This document shows positions 47,801 through 58,399 of a stretch of DNA of 64,000 nt, piece after piece. Within the stretch, counting starts at the first letter, position 1. Every line of letters begins with the position of its first letter. The stretch spans positions 6,510,924 through 6,574,923 of the forward strand of contig NC_091023.1 in the NCBI RefSeq assembly GCF_041296385.1. Reading direction: 5' to 3'. A program made the position numbers and the translations under genes. This DNA comes from Aphelocoma coerulescens. Its lineage: Eukaryota > Chordata > Aves > Passeriformes > Corvidae. The notes below the pieces were generated by a model. It searched no databases and was not told where the DNA came from. It worked only from the letters and a program-made list of their open reading frames with translations.

Positions 47801-50800
47801 CAGAGCCGTCCAAGTGCCACCCTGAATTCACAGCAGCACCTATACAGGAAGAAGTTGGCATCAGATCAGGGCCCACAGTGACAATGCTTCCAACTAGATT
47901 GTTTCCTCACTGAAGAAACTCAAACCTGAATTTAAGAATAAGTATGGTTTTAGGCTAAAAACATTTTAGCTTCAAATAAGGTAACTCCCAGTTTATACCC
48001 AAAATATTGTTCAGAATGAATACATATATATGACTGAAACTCCAGTTTAAAGATAACACAAACACAGAACAATATATTTTCTGCATAAGCTCTAGGGGGG
48101 CAGGAGGGGAATCATCTTTCTACTAGCATGAATCATAATAATTATGTGCGTTTCTTACCTGGTTTTTCTACGAAAAGGTGGTAAAAGTGTTTATCAAGCT
48201 CCCTCCCAGCTAGCATCAAAAGCATGAGGTGCCTAGGTCCAGAGTCTCCCACATGCATTTAATTCTTGTCTCATCCTCTTCTACTGGAAATCTTTGACCA
48301 TTACAGAGTCCGGACACCTCTATAACTATAAAATATAAAAGAAATACCTGGGCCCCCCAACAGTGTCCTCTTCAAACAGATACCAGAGAGATGCTCACAG
48401 CTATGTCACGCCTATGCAGATAAATGTTGGTTAAACATGAAACTGTCATACAGCAGAGAAACAAGACACAAATTTGCATTTTAAACACTTTTGCTCTGAA
48501 ACAAGGTCTTAAAGAGTTTAGAAGTAATAGCATCCTCTGGACTAGATAAAATAACCCTTAGGATTCACAATCAGAGTGGTACCATACTATGTACAGTCTG
48601 CATGGGCTGACACAGCCACTAAGAACACAGGGCTGGCCTCCCCAGTAGGGCACAGAGCCAAATGCCTGATGTGGTCAGCAGGAGCTCCAAGTGCTTATCA
48701 AGTTTGGTTACGATATCATTTTATGACCCTATATCACTTATAGGATTGGTAAGAGCATTAAAGATTTTACCTTTACAAAATTACAGTTACAAAATTTCAA
48801 TTCACATAATGGTTGAGATCAAAAGAGACTTCTGGAGGTACCTTGTCCAACTCTCTGTTCAGGCAGAGTCACCTAGAGCAGGCTGCTCAGGACCACCAAC
48901 AGATGACTTTTGGGTATCTCCAAAAATTGATATTCCATAGTCTCTCTAGTCAATCTGTTCCAGTGCTCACTCACTCTCACAGTAAAAAAAGGTGGTTTTT
49001 TTATGGTCAGAAGTCTGTACTAATTAAGTCCATTAACACTATTATTCTTCCTAATAAAAACAGTTTCTCAAGAGAGCCACTGGGAATTTTGGTGAAAAAC
49101 AAAAAACCTGAAAGTTCTTCTAGCAAGTCTAGGAAACTAAGTCTGTTGGTGCATGCCACTGCCATGTAGCACAAAGAAATGGTAGAATAAAAATCAGGAG
49201 TTCAGAAGACCAACATTTGTGTGGCAGACAATTACATCATTTTAAATGCTTCATCTGAATATGCAGAAGAAATGTTTGGAACAGTGTTCAAATCCCAAGC
49301 TAACCACTCTGGAAGACAGCCCATGCTAACATGCCTTAATTTAACATGCTGCACGTCTACCAACTGTTAAAAGTACATTTGTGTTGGCCAGACTAAAGGA
49401 AGAATTTATTCACAACATTCCATCCTGAATAACATTGTGAAGCCAATACAAGTTCTAAAATATTCATATTATGATATAAATCTGTTTGTGTTGGTTCTTT
49501 AAATGTTTTGTTTCTGTTTTTATCATAAACTGATAATTCAGGATTTAAATTACAGGCTTTATCTCTGACCCCAAGAAGCATTAGATATTGCTGTATCCAG
49601 AACTACTTGCAGATTTCACAGTTTTTAGCCTGAACATTGAAAATGTGGAATGTCTTTCAGCACCAGTTAAATCCTTGTTTAAAGACAGCTCTTGCAATTT
49701 CTTTACACTAACTCAACTCCCTGAAAAATTTTCAATTAAAAAAAGTAAAAGAGGTTTAAAAAAGTCTAGTATATATTTGAAGATATATTCACAGTAGCAG
49801 CATGTACCATTTTAATTGTGTATCACATTGGTTTCATATATTTAACACATTTAGGAAGACATTAAAACATTAAGTACAATCCTTGTAAACTACTAAAAAT
49901 TCTCATGATAAGCCTTTCTACAATTTAAGGGAAAGTAAGACAAATCTACACCAAAAGGATTTTTATCTGAAACAAAATGCCTAGTTTGAATGACTTGTAT
50001 TTAAACAATCTGAACAGAATTAGGGGCAGGAAATTCTACTTGTTTTCTATTATTTTTCAGAGGAAATGTACAGGTGAGTCAATATGCCCAAGTCCCAAAA
50101 CACTAGAAGAGTTCATCTACAGCTGGCATCTCCAATAAGGTCTTTTCCACAGAAGAAAGTCTAATTTTTTCAGTTTACAAAGAAGACAGAACTTGTGACA
50201 TTTCCTCATTTCCTCCCATACTGATATATATATCTATTCTAAGCACAGAAGACTTCAAATATTATAAAGGAGAGAAAAACTTGCTGTAGGGAACACACCT
50301 GTGATACAGGATGCAAACCAAGTTGAACCAGGTTCACTTTCTGCAGAGAACTGAAGTCACACCTGCAGCATTGAAAAGAGAATGCCAGCTTTTAGAACCT
50401 ATTCAGATCACATTTTCCAGCCACAGAAAACCAGGTTTGTTTGGGTTTTTTTCTCAGTCATTTAGACTAAACAGACATTTTAGTGTTAATCCTCAAAATC
50501 TCAGTTACAATTCCATGGGTATTGCAATATTACAGTACTATCCAGATCAGCTATCTTTCCTGTCTAGGGCCAATACTGTCGCATCATCAGATCACATTTA
50601 ATGAAAGCACATTATAAATTTTCATTGCATCACAGATTACATTCCTCCACCATTCTCTTTTAATTATGCTTCCTTTTTTTGCTCCAATAACCATCAACTT
50701 TTCTTCATTTTCAAAGCAGAGCACAACTGACCAAATAATACTGTTGGAAGCTATGACCTGCTTTTTTAAATTCAAGTTTAGGAGCATAGTATTTTCCCTT

Positions 50801-51238
50801 TTCTTCCTGAGCTACCATCCTGATTATCTAAGTAACAGTAAGTACTTGGTTTTCTGGACCCCAAAATTTTCCTCATGATTGAAAGTTCCTTAACACCTGC
50901 AAGAGCAATCCAAAAAATGGAAGCTATTAATGAACATCTGCACAGCTCACAATGCAGACGCAGCACTTGATACTGACATTACACTAAATTTCAGTTTCAT
51001 AAAGGTTTAGAGAAGCCACAGCATTTCCATGTACTTCATGATCTGTGCAACAGGTCTTTAGAAATGTAGAGCCCTGAAGATCTCTATTTTTGGGCATTCT
51101 GACACTACATCTCAAAGGAAGTACACAAAAGAGCAATAACAAAGTCACAGAGACACCTCCCACCCTCCCAAGTTCAGACTCATTAAGAAAGAACTGATAT
51201 TACAAATCACTTTCTCAGGTACAGCATAAAACACTCAC
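41838..51238 (-). other. PER2 intron 2
   Basis: 9.4 kb between the non-coding exon 2 and the ATG exon. It contains the CR1 fragment at 48812-49012 and a GC-richer unassigned patch at about 43680-43910. Nothing else is supportable. Confidence 0.6.
48812..49012 (-). mobile_element. CR1 3'-region fragment (reverse orientation)
   Basis: The plus strand reads TTGTCCAACTCTCTGTTCAG, TCACCTAGAGCAGGCTGCTC, GATGACTTTTGGGTATCTCC and CCAGTGCTCACTCACTCTCA, the antisense of the CR1 3' region in order. It is diverged, lies in intron 2 and shares orientation with PER2. Confidence 0.82.
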
Positions 51239-51259
51239 CTTAATGAACGTACTAATCAT
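51239..51259 (-). other. uORF1, first part (in exon 2)
   Basis: On the minus strand the frame runs ATG ATT AGT ACG TTC ATT AAG to the end of exon 2 and continues in phase 0 at 41837 for 16 more codons to TGA at 41787-41789, 23 codons in all. It exists only if exon 2 splices to the 41837 acceptor. Coordinates are listed high to low because the feature reads on the minus strand (interval 51239-51259). Confidence 0.45.
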
Positions 51260-51295
51260 GATCTTTCCAAATCTGCAAGTGTCAACAATATATTC
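51239..51295 (-). other. PER2: PER2 exon 2, non-coding (5' UTR)
   Basis: A 57-nt exon candidate bounded by an acceptor with an 11-T tract (TTTCATAG) and a strong donor, AAG|GTGAGTG. It contains ATG at 51257-51259, which starts a uORF continuing into exon 3. There is no in-frame path from this ATG to the PER2 start. The call rests on splice signals only, with no transcript evidence. Confidence 0.6.
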
Positions 51296-53308
51296 CTATG
51301 AAAAAAAAAAATCAAGTTTTATAAGCAAGATAAAAAATTATTGCAAAAGATAAATCAAGTCCATTTCATAATGCAATACAAGTCCAACCATGCAAAGTAT
51401 GTCTTCCACAGATGAAGAACAATTATAAAGACTACAAATACAAGATGAGAGGAAATGTAAGAAATTTTACTGATAAAAGTATTTATTATTGTAATCTAAC
51501 TTCTACATTGATTCCTTGAGCAATGCACAGAATAACAATCCACTGAATTCTCTTCCCTTTATAAACACAAGAAACCCCTCCAAATTCTCATTTCTGCCAA
51601 CCAGAAATAAAGCTTATTTTACCCTTTCAGGTAATTACTCCTTGTGCTATTAAACCCACCACCTGTGCTCAAGACTCTGTAGTGGATCTGAACTGATCAT
51701 CCCCAAGAGCTAACAGAACAACCTCTCAAATTCATTCTTTCACCTTGAACAAGAGACTTGGCCCACAGCCAAATTTAATTGCCAAGAGGTTGTGTATTTG
51801 CCATAAAAAAAAAAGCAGCCTGTGCTGAGACATCTTGTAAAGACACTAAACACCATCTCCTTCACATGGCCCATGCTAATTTCTAGACATCCTTCCTTCC
51901 AGCTTCCAGTCTTTAAAAAAGTGCCTTCTTAAAGGTAAATAAAATTACTTGTATGCAGTGTGAATTTAAAAAAACACCTTATTTTCTTTGTAACCAGAAA
52001 ATGCTCTTCTCTTCCTGAGTGGAACTGAAGAGACAATTAAGCACAACATCCATAGCCAGAACTCTAATATTTGCATGTCAACTCTTGCCCTTTTTGAAAA
52101 AAAGGACAAAAATTACACATTTGAGGTTGCCAAGTGTTGTCACAGAAGGGAGGGAAAAATTATCATGTCCCACCATGCAGTCATATATTTCACCTTTCTT
52201 ATAGGTGAAACTGGATTTACAAGTATCTCAATACCATATATCAGCTTTAGTATTTGTTAACATCCCCATTAAGCAGTATATTTGTGCGTCTACTACTCCT
52301 CTTCTTTAAGAAAAAGGACACACTTTCACCATGGGGTATTACATTTACAGTAGTTCCAGGCTAATGCTGCTCTTTAGACATTCCTGTTGTTCACATCCAT
52401 TTTCCTGTTCAAAATTTCAGTCAGAATGAAAGTCCCTTTCTGGAGGACACTGTGCCAAATAAATTCTTGTCCCCATCGCATCAATAATACGCTCCAAAGA
52501 GCGCAGCAACCTAACAAACACGATGTACTTGTCCTAGGAGTTGGATGTATTACTGAAATAAGAGCTCAAGTCACGGAAGAACCCATGGCAGAGATGTAAT
52601 TGAAATCAAGTAAGTGCTTTATATACTGAAGATATTTGTACAATTAAAGAAACTAAGCAGAAACATAAAAGTACATGTAATAAGGTCAAGCACAAAAACT
52701 GTACTAAAATACAAAAGCTGCAAGGAATAAGGAGGATAGGAAATGAAATCAAGAAAAAAGAAAAGTACTGGACATCCTCACCACTTCATCTTATCTCCCT
52801 AAGCTTCAGTTACAATAAATTGCAGGTGTTATTTAACAGTGAAGTGCCTCTGTTTCAGGACAGAATGTTAGAAAGGCAGTGTAGCTTTGGTTCTACTTTT
52901 TAGAAGTCAGTTCTACTTAAAGAAAGCCATCTATACAAGGAAATCTCAGCCCACCTCTAACTATTCTACCTATAAGAAAAATCAAGCATTAAGAATTACT
53001 GTAGTACGCTCAAAACCAGGTGGACGCAAACTAAAGTCTTTCCCAGACATTTTAGCACACAGATGAGGTTTCTTTCCCAGCATCACATCCTGTCAGGATC
53101 AACACTGGTACTGCTTGCACTGAACTTCTGCAGCCTGCTCACACCATCTGCAGAATCCCCTCATCCTCTTGCCCCAAGAAATGCTTTCTGTGTATTTAGT
53201 CCACTCATGTAAACAGCATGTTGAGTCACTACCCCTTCAGCATCCTCAATAAAATTTTCCTTCCTATTGGCAGAAAATGAAGGAAAAATGAAAACCATAT
53301 TCCATTAT

Positions 53309-53324
53309 TATATATATATATATA
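53309..53324. repeat. (TA)8 microsatellite
   Basis: A short perfect TA tract in PER2 intron 1. Confidence 0.85.
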
Positions 53325-56279
53325 GAAGAAGGTACATTTAGCCTCGCTTCTGATTGTGTTCTACAAGCAAAGTTGTCTAAATCAGACTACCAAAAAACAT
53401 CAGAGAAATCATAAGGCTCCTCTAGGACTACCACACACTACTTCAGCAGCAGTTCACCAGTAACTGAGAACATCTGTATAAAAACTTCTTGACTTTACAA
53501 AACCTTTCACACACACAAATTCTCATAACCTCCCTTATATAGGTGGATAAGCAGGAAAAACATGCACTTCAGAACCACTTCCTGTGCAACTTGCATGAAA
53601 CTCAGTATATTGCTGCTGTCCCTTAGCAACTCCTCAGGAGGGACAGAGGACCAAGTAAGAGGATTCTGTATTGTGCAAGTCCAGTGCAGGCATTCAGACA
53701 AAGACCCCATCTACACTTCAATGTAACCCTAGAAATACAAACCAGTGGCACGGAAGCCTGGCCTGCCCATGTCCCAGCACTGCTGGCAGGCAGAGTACAA
53801 GCAGGCTGCACAAGCGTGCCTGGTGATGTACTAAGCCACTTAGCAGAGCATCAGATCACAGCATGGACACCCAGGCATGTGGAGTCCCATGTGTTCGGGT
53901 GCCTGCCTACTACACATGGCTGCTGGCTCCCTGGCAGCATGAACAGAACTGCTCAAAAAGTCACTTCAAAGCTCTCCACACGCTTTGCAGACACACTCAA
54001 ATCATCTGACCCTTCTTCATTCTGGTCTTCCCTGCCATGCTGTTTCACAGAAGCAGCCCAGGGCCACAAGAAATCCCAGCAACAGATAGCAAAACCATCA
54101 CCCTCTGAAGTGTGGTTTTGACTGCTACCTTCTCATTTCCCATGTCCTTTAAACATATTTCACAGAAAGAAGGACGTTGCCTAAAACTAAAAAGAAACAC
54201 CCTCATCCCCTCTCAAACAAAGCTCTAAGTGTCAGAAGGCAGAGCTGTTCTTCGCTAAGCAACAGTGTTACCAGTCTGACCCTCACGGCAGTGGTTAAGT
54301 TTAGGGCAGCAGTTGGAGCAGGAAAGCGGACGGACACTTTTTACATAGGGACACAAAACAGCAGCTGCATTTCTTTCAAGACCAACATCTTCCGCATCCA
54401 ACCTCATCCATAACCAAAAGAACAAGTAAAAGCCCTTTTGAGTAACACAACAGTATCACAAAGAATAATACACATATTGACTCCTTTGCTGTTCAGTGCT
54501 TGACAAGCTAAGCTAACACAAAGAATATTTAAGCAGTTTCAAACTTGCACTACAGGGATATAACTGAACGTGGAAAGTGTGAATGCAGTAAGACAATCCA
54601 GTTAAAAATCTCTATAATCCACCATCCTCACAGAGGAATTCTAGGCCATGCAATCAAAACCAGAGACAAAAATTCCTTTTCAGAAGCACCTGATTATCTA
54701 ATAATTATGATGTGGTAATGTTAGGAGTACAATACAGTGTCTACAGGACATTCATGCCAACTATTACACAAGGCCTTGCTAAGAACATGACGTTCCTTTT
54801 AACACAGGCCAACCATAGCAACCCTATAGAAAACACTACAGTTGATCTAGACTAGTGATAATTTACTTGTTCTACTGGCTACTGGTAATCTTCTTGCTTT
54901 TAAACCACAAGAAATACACCTCATCCCATGGTAACTTGCTCATTTCCTTATACTTTGAGGGGTTAAAAAAAGATTTTCTGCTGTAAAGCATATTCTTATA
55001 CTGTAAAGATGTTAGAGAAATAAAGGTGTGGCAAGAACCCAGGAAAAAGAAAACTGTTTATCAGTCTGTATCTAAGCCAAATACTTCCTGGTCATAATAA
55101 ACGTCTGAAGTAGAAGAAACATCCAGAACTCTACTGCCAATCACTTTCGCCACTTCACTCTATTCTCATACTTTGAGACTAAACTCCACCAACATCTCAG
55201 TTTACTAAAAAAGCTTATTACTTTAAGAATGTATTGTTCAGGGAGAGGGCTCAAGTAAGTTTATCAAATAAACTGTGCTGTTACAGACTTTAATCTTATG
55301 ACTGGAGGAAGAAAAAGTAGAGAAGGTATTATGCCAATAACATGCTGTCTCTTTAATGCCTCTCTGTGGAAATCCAAAATGAATAAGCACAAACTGTAAA
55401 AATGAAGATTACTTAGATTTTCACAGACAGAATTTGTTTGCTAAAACAAATATAGGAAGTCTATAACAAGTCCCACCAACTGACAAATAAACAAAAATTC
55501 CAGCAAAACCATGCAGTCTTTGAACTATAAATTAAACCAAAAACTTGCCAAATCTGAAGATGTGCACAAAGGCAAAAAACCTGTTTTCCATGTCTTTGCC
55601 TTCTGAACTACATCACGCCAGACCACTTCTTCACAGGACAGGCCATGTTCTTTCACAGCACAGTGTTTGACATTTATGACACCCAACTAAAATATTTTCC
55701 TTTCACCTTGAAATAAATACTTGAAATGGCCAAAAACTCACCAAAACCTGAAGGGTATTACTTTTTTTCCTCTCTAGGCCAAAGGCCATCTCTTTTCCTC
55801 TGTGCGTTACTAGTGAGGTAAGCAACCTCCACAGTCCAGAATCAGGACTCCACACCTCAGGACAGTGTCGTCATGACAAGACTAACATCTAGCTTTGCAT
55901 GGAGCGAGGACACAGTCCAGTTCTCCAGTGAAACTTCCTCACTTTGCAGAAATAATGCAAGTTTCAGAGACAAAGGCAAAACAGAAAGATCACAAAAGCA
56001 CTCAAACACGTACAAGCATAAGCAAGAAGGAACCTGATGTTACAGTGCAACAATGTGGGCACTCTCCCTAACACCAATCAAACTGTGGCTGAAACAATAC
56101 TGGCAATTGGGAAGCATTTCTCACCATACTAATCAGGTTTTTACTCTCCTTTTGACTTGACAGATACTCTTACCACTAGAATCATTACAGAATTTCCACT
56201 TTTTTCCCCTTTACTTGTGTTAACCGTTCAATCTCAGATGTCGAAGACAATAAATCTCAGAGTCTTACATTTGGAAAGG

Positions 56280-56452
56280 ATACAAGCTTACAAAAAAGAT
56301 GGACAAAGACTTTTTATCAGGGCATGTAGTAACAGGATGAGAGGCAATAGTTTGAAATTGCAAGAGGGTAGATTTAGATTGGACCTAGGCACGAAACAGT
56401 TGGACTTAATGATCTCAGAGGTCTTTTCCATACTTAATGATTCTGTTTCTTC
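56280..56452 (+). mobile_element. CR1 3'-end fragment, internally deleted
   Basis: AACAGGATGAGAGGCAATAG, then AGAGGGTAGATTTAGATTGG, then ATGATCTCAGAGGTCTTTTCC and a degenerate ATTCTGTT end follow CR1 3' consensus order, with the middle missing. It lies in intron 1, about 1.3 kb from the core promoter. Confidence 0.75.
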
Positions 56453-57393
56453 AAGATCCTTCAATGCAATGTCTCAGCCAAGTTACTTTTTCACTGGAAT
56501 ACACTTGCAAAGCACTATAGTTTCCAAGTACCTGAGACTTCATACCGATCTCCTGGGGGGCCTTTATAAGCTCCTATAGTACACAGAGAAATGCTGTCCC
56601 TTATCCTACCCTATTATGAAAAGTCAAATGTAAAGCATCAGCTTGACTATTACTATGCTGCTCATCTATTTGCATGAAACTGTACTTACATAAAGTGTTT
56701 TGTAATCATGCATGTAATAGTATGCACCTACTGTGAATACATTGTGAACAGCAGCACAAGCACACCGTCTCAAGGAACAGAGTGTCCTTATAATTACAGG
56801 CAACACAAAAAACCAAACGGACAGCACCTGTTGCCTACTCTACCTGTAGCTCACGCATCTCAGTAGCGCTGAGATTCTGTTACTCACTGCCACACAGTTC
56901 CTCACGTAAAGCATCCCGCCGGGCCGGTGGGATCCAGCACTGTCCCCGCGCGGGGCGGGCGCGGAGTGAGGCCCGCGGTGCCGCTCAATGCCCCGGGACA
57001 CACGCGTGCTCTCCGTCGGTGCCCCCGGCTCCCTGTCCGCCCCCCACACTGAGGCGGTCGCAGCCCGCGGCCAGCAGGGACGCCAGAGCAGAGCCCCGCC
57101 GGGGGACCGGTCCGGCCCCGCCGCCACCGGTGCCCGCCGCCTCCTCCTCCGCCCCGGGCCAGGGGCAGCGCCACCCCCTCTGCGCCCCAGCCCGTCCCCA
57201 CGCGGCCGCCCCTCGGAGAGCCCAGCTCCCGTCCCAGCCGCCGCTGGGTGTGGGTGTGTGTCTGCACCCCCCACTCTCGGACGCTCTCCTGGTCCAAGGC
57301 GGGCGGGGGCCGTGCCACACTCATCCCGCACCCCGCCCCGGGGAGCGACTCACAGCCGGCCGCCGCTTCCCTCGCTGCGGTTTCACGGGGAGC

Positions 57394-57408
57394 GGGGGGG
57401 GGGGGGGG
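57394..57408 (+). repeat. G run, 15 bp
   Basis: Uninterrupted G run in the CpG island, followed after a short AG-rich spacer by another seven G (57414-57420). Potential G-quadruplex on the plus strand. Confidence 0.85.
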
Positions 57409-57559
57409 AGAGAGGGGGGGCGTGTCACAGCCGCTGTTCACAGGGAGCCCCACTCGCCCCCTCCCCAGCGGGCCGGGGGCGGCAGCCGGACGGACCCCGC
57501 GGCACAAGAGCGACCGGCGCGCACATCGTCCTGGCAACGGGAGAACCCCGCCGCGAGGG

Positions 57560-57567
57560 TTATGTAA
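57560..57567 (+). promoter_or_regulatory. D-box TTATGTAA (downstream of exon 1)
   Basis: A second perfect D-box core, read on the plus strand. It lies about 150-200 bp inside intron 1 if exon 1 ends at 57707, or in the leader if the 57354 donor is used. Confidence 0.6.
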
Positions 57568-57706
57568 CCTCGGCCCGGCGGGCGGGGGAGGAGGGAAAGC
57601 CCCTGTGCCCCCCGCGGCCGCCGCTCGCCGCCCTCTCCCGCCACTCCCCACCGGCCCCCCAGCCCCTTCTTGCCGCGGGGAGCGTGCCCGGCGGGCCCCG
57701 ACTCAC

Positions 57707-57750
57707 CGCGCGCGGCGCGTCCCACCAGCCCGGCGCGTCCCGGCTCGGGC
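57707..57750 (-). other. PER2: PER2 exon 1 candidate (non-coding)
   Basis: A strong donor G|GTGAGTCGG lies just 5' of 57707 on the plus axis, about 60 bp downstream of the CACGTT E'-box. In mouse Per2 the E'-box is about 20 bp upstream of the start site, which would put transcription start near 57745. The 5' boundary is an inference. Alternative donors exist at 57354 (weaker) and 58016. Confidence 0.4.
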
Positions 57751-57764
57751 TTCATACGGGCAGA

Positions 57765-57770
57765 AACGTG
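57765..57770 (-). promoter_or_regulatory. E'-box CACGTT (core PER2 promoter)
   Basis: The minus strand reads GGTCACGTTTCTGCC. In mouse and human PER2 the non-canonical E'-box CACGTT in the same GGTCACGTTT context is the main CLOCK-BMAL1 site, just upstream of the start site. The match in motif, flank and position makes this the likely core circadian element. Confidence 0.8.
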
Positions 57771-57805
57771 ACCGGCCGTCGCGCGCCCGCCCCGCCCGCG
57801 CCCCC

Positions 57806-57810
57806 ATTGG
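57806..57810 (-). promoter_or_regulatory. Inverted CCAAT box (proximal)
   Basis: The minus strand reads GGCCAATGGGGG, about 36 bp upstream of the E'-box. A typical NF-Y site flanked by GC boxes (CCCGCCCC). Confidence 0.65.
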
Positions 57811-57817
57811 CCGCGCC

Positions 57818-57826
57818 TACGTGACG
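57818..57826 (-). promoter_or_regulatory. CRE-like half-site CGTCACGTA
   Basis: The minus strand reads GGCGTCACGTAGG, a TGACG half-site between the CCAAT boxes. Mammalian Per genes respond to CREB. This is a half-site only, so function is uncertain. Confidence 0.4.
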
Positions 57827-57868
57827 CCAGCGGGGCGCGCGGGCGGGGGCGGGGCGCGCGCCGCTCCC

Positions 57869-57873
57869 ATTGG
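57869..57873 (-). promoter_or_regulatory. Inverted CCAAT box (distal)
   Basis: A second CCAAT, 63 bp from the first, with a similar flank (GCGCGGCCAATGGGAGC). Paired NF-Y sites are common in CpG-island promoters. Confidence 0.65.
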
Positions 57874-57894
57874 CCGCGCGGGCCGCCGCTCACT

Positions 57895-57902
57895 TTACAT
57901 AA
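57895..57902 (-). promoter_or_regulatory. D-box TTATGTAA
   Basis: A perfect PAR-bZIP/E4BP4 core (DBP, TEF, HLF activators; NFIL3 repressor), read on the minus strand. It sits upstream of both CCAAT boxes and beside the E-box at 57907. Confidence 0.7.
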
Positions 57903-57906
57903 GCCT

Positions 57907-57912
57907 CACGTG
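57907..57912. promoter_or_regulatory. Canonical E-box CACGTG
   Basis: A perfect palindromic E-box 4 bp from the D-box at 57895-57902, so the two form a compact E-box/D-box pair about 140 bp upstream of the E'-box. A candidate CLOCK-BMAL1 or USF site. Confidence 0.7.
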
Positions 57913-58125
57913 TGGCACCATGTTTCCACCGACCGCCGCGGCCGCCTCCCGAGCCTGCCCCACCGCCGGCCCGCCCCTCCCCTCCCCCGCGCCGCCGCCA
58001 AGGGAGCGCACTCACCGCCGGCCGCCGCGCTGCCTCCCGGCGAAGCCGCGGTAGCTCCGTTCTCCTCCACGCGCGCCCCCCGCCCGCTGCCACCGCCGCT
58101 ACGGGACCGCAGGGCCGGAGAGGAT

Positions 58126-58142
58126 GGGGGGGGGGGGGGGGG
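58126..58142 (+). repeat. G run, 17 bp
   Basis: Uninterrupted G run followed by AA and six more G, 15 bp before the GTCACGTGAC palindrome. Potential G-quadruplex. Run lengths in such tracts are prone to sequencing error. Confidence 0.85.
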
Positions 58143-58155
58143 AAGGGGGGCAGAG

Positions 58156-58165
58156 GTCACGTGAC
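58156..58165. promoter_or_regulatory. Extended palindromic E-box GTCACGTGAC
   Basis: A ten-base palindrome containing CACGTG. It fits CLOCK-BMAL1, USF or TFE/MITF (CLEAR-type) binding. It lies upstream of the alternative exon 1 donor at 58016. Confidence 0.65.
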
Positions 58166-58221
58166 GCCCCCTGGGGGAGCGGCTCCTCCCCCGCCCGCTG
58201 GGAGCCGCGCGTGACGTGTCT

Positions 58222-58235
58222 CGCGCGCGCGCGCG
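58222..58235. repeat. (CG)7 dinucleotide tract
   Basis: An alternating CG tract in the outer CpG island, with Z-DNA-forming potential. Confidence 0.85.
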
Positions 58236-58281
58236 AGGAGAGACCGTTGGTGGCCGGGCGCGCGCGCCGAGCCGGGCCTGG

Positions 58282-58319
58282 CGCGGCCCCTTCAGCGCAG
58301 CGCGGCCCCTTCAGCGCAG
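58282..58319. repeat. 19-bp perfect tandem duplication
   Basis: CGCGGCCCCTTCAGCGCAG occurs twice back to back with no mismatch, in the outer part of the CpG island. No function assigned. Confidence 0.85.
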
Positions 58320-58391
58320 CGCGCTCCCGGACAGCGCCCGCGGAGGCGGTACCGCAGCCCTCAGGGGTGACTCTGCCGGCGCTGGGTTCGC

Positions 58392-58399
58392 TTACATAA
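58392..58399 (-). promoter_or_regulatory. D-box TTATGTAA (distal)
   Basis: A third perfect D-box core, on the minus strand, about 620 bp upstream of the E'-box, near the outer edge of the CpG island. Confidence 0.55.

Larger units (their letters stand above)
51296..57706 (-). other. PER2 intron 1
   Basis: 6.4 kb between the CpG-island exon and exon 2. It contains the (TA)8 tract, a GC-richer unassigned patch at about 53740-53960, the CR1 remnant at 56280-56452 and, at the promoter end, a D-box and a G run. Confidence 0.5.

Noticed and set aside
49276..49290. GGAACAGTGTTC as a possible glucocorticoid response element
   Set aside because: The half-sites are spaced by one base rather than the three needed for a palindromic element.
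53684..54121. 145-codon plus-strand ORF in intron 1
   Set aside because: No recognisable protein motif, no clear splice context and no partner exons. It coincides with a GC-richer patch that makes chance ORFs longer.
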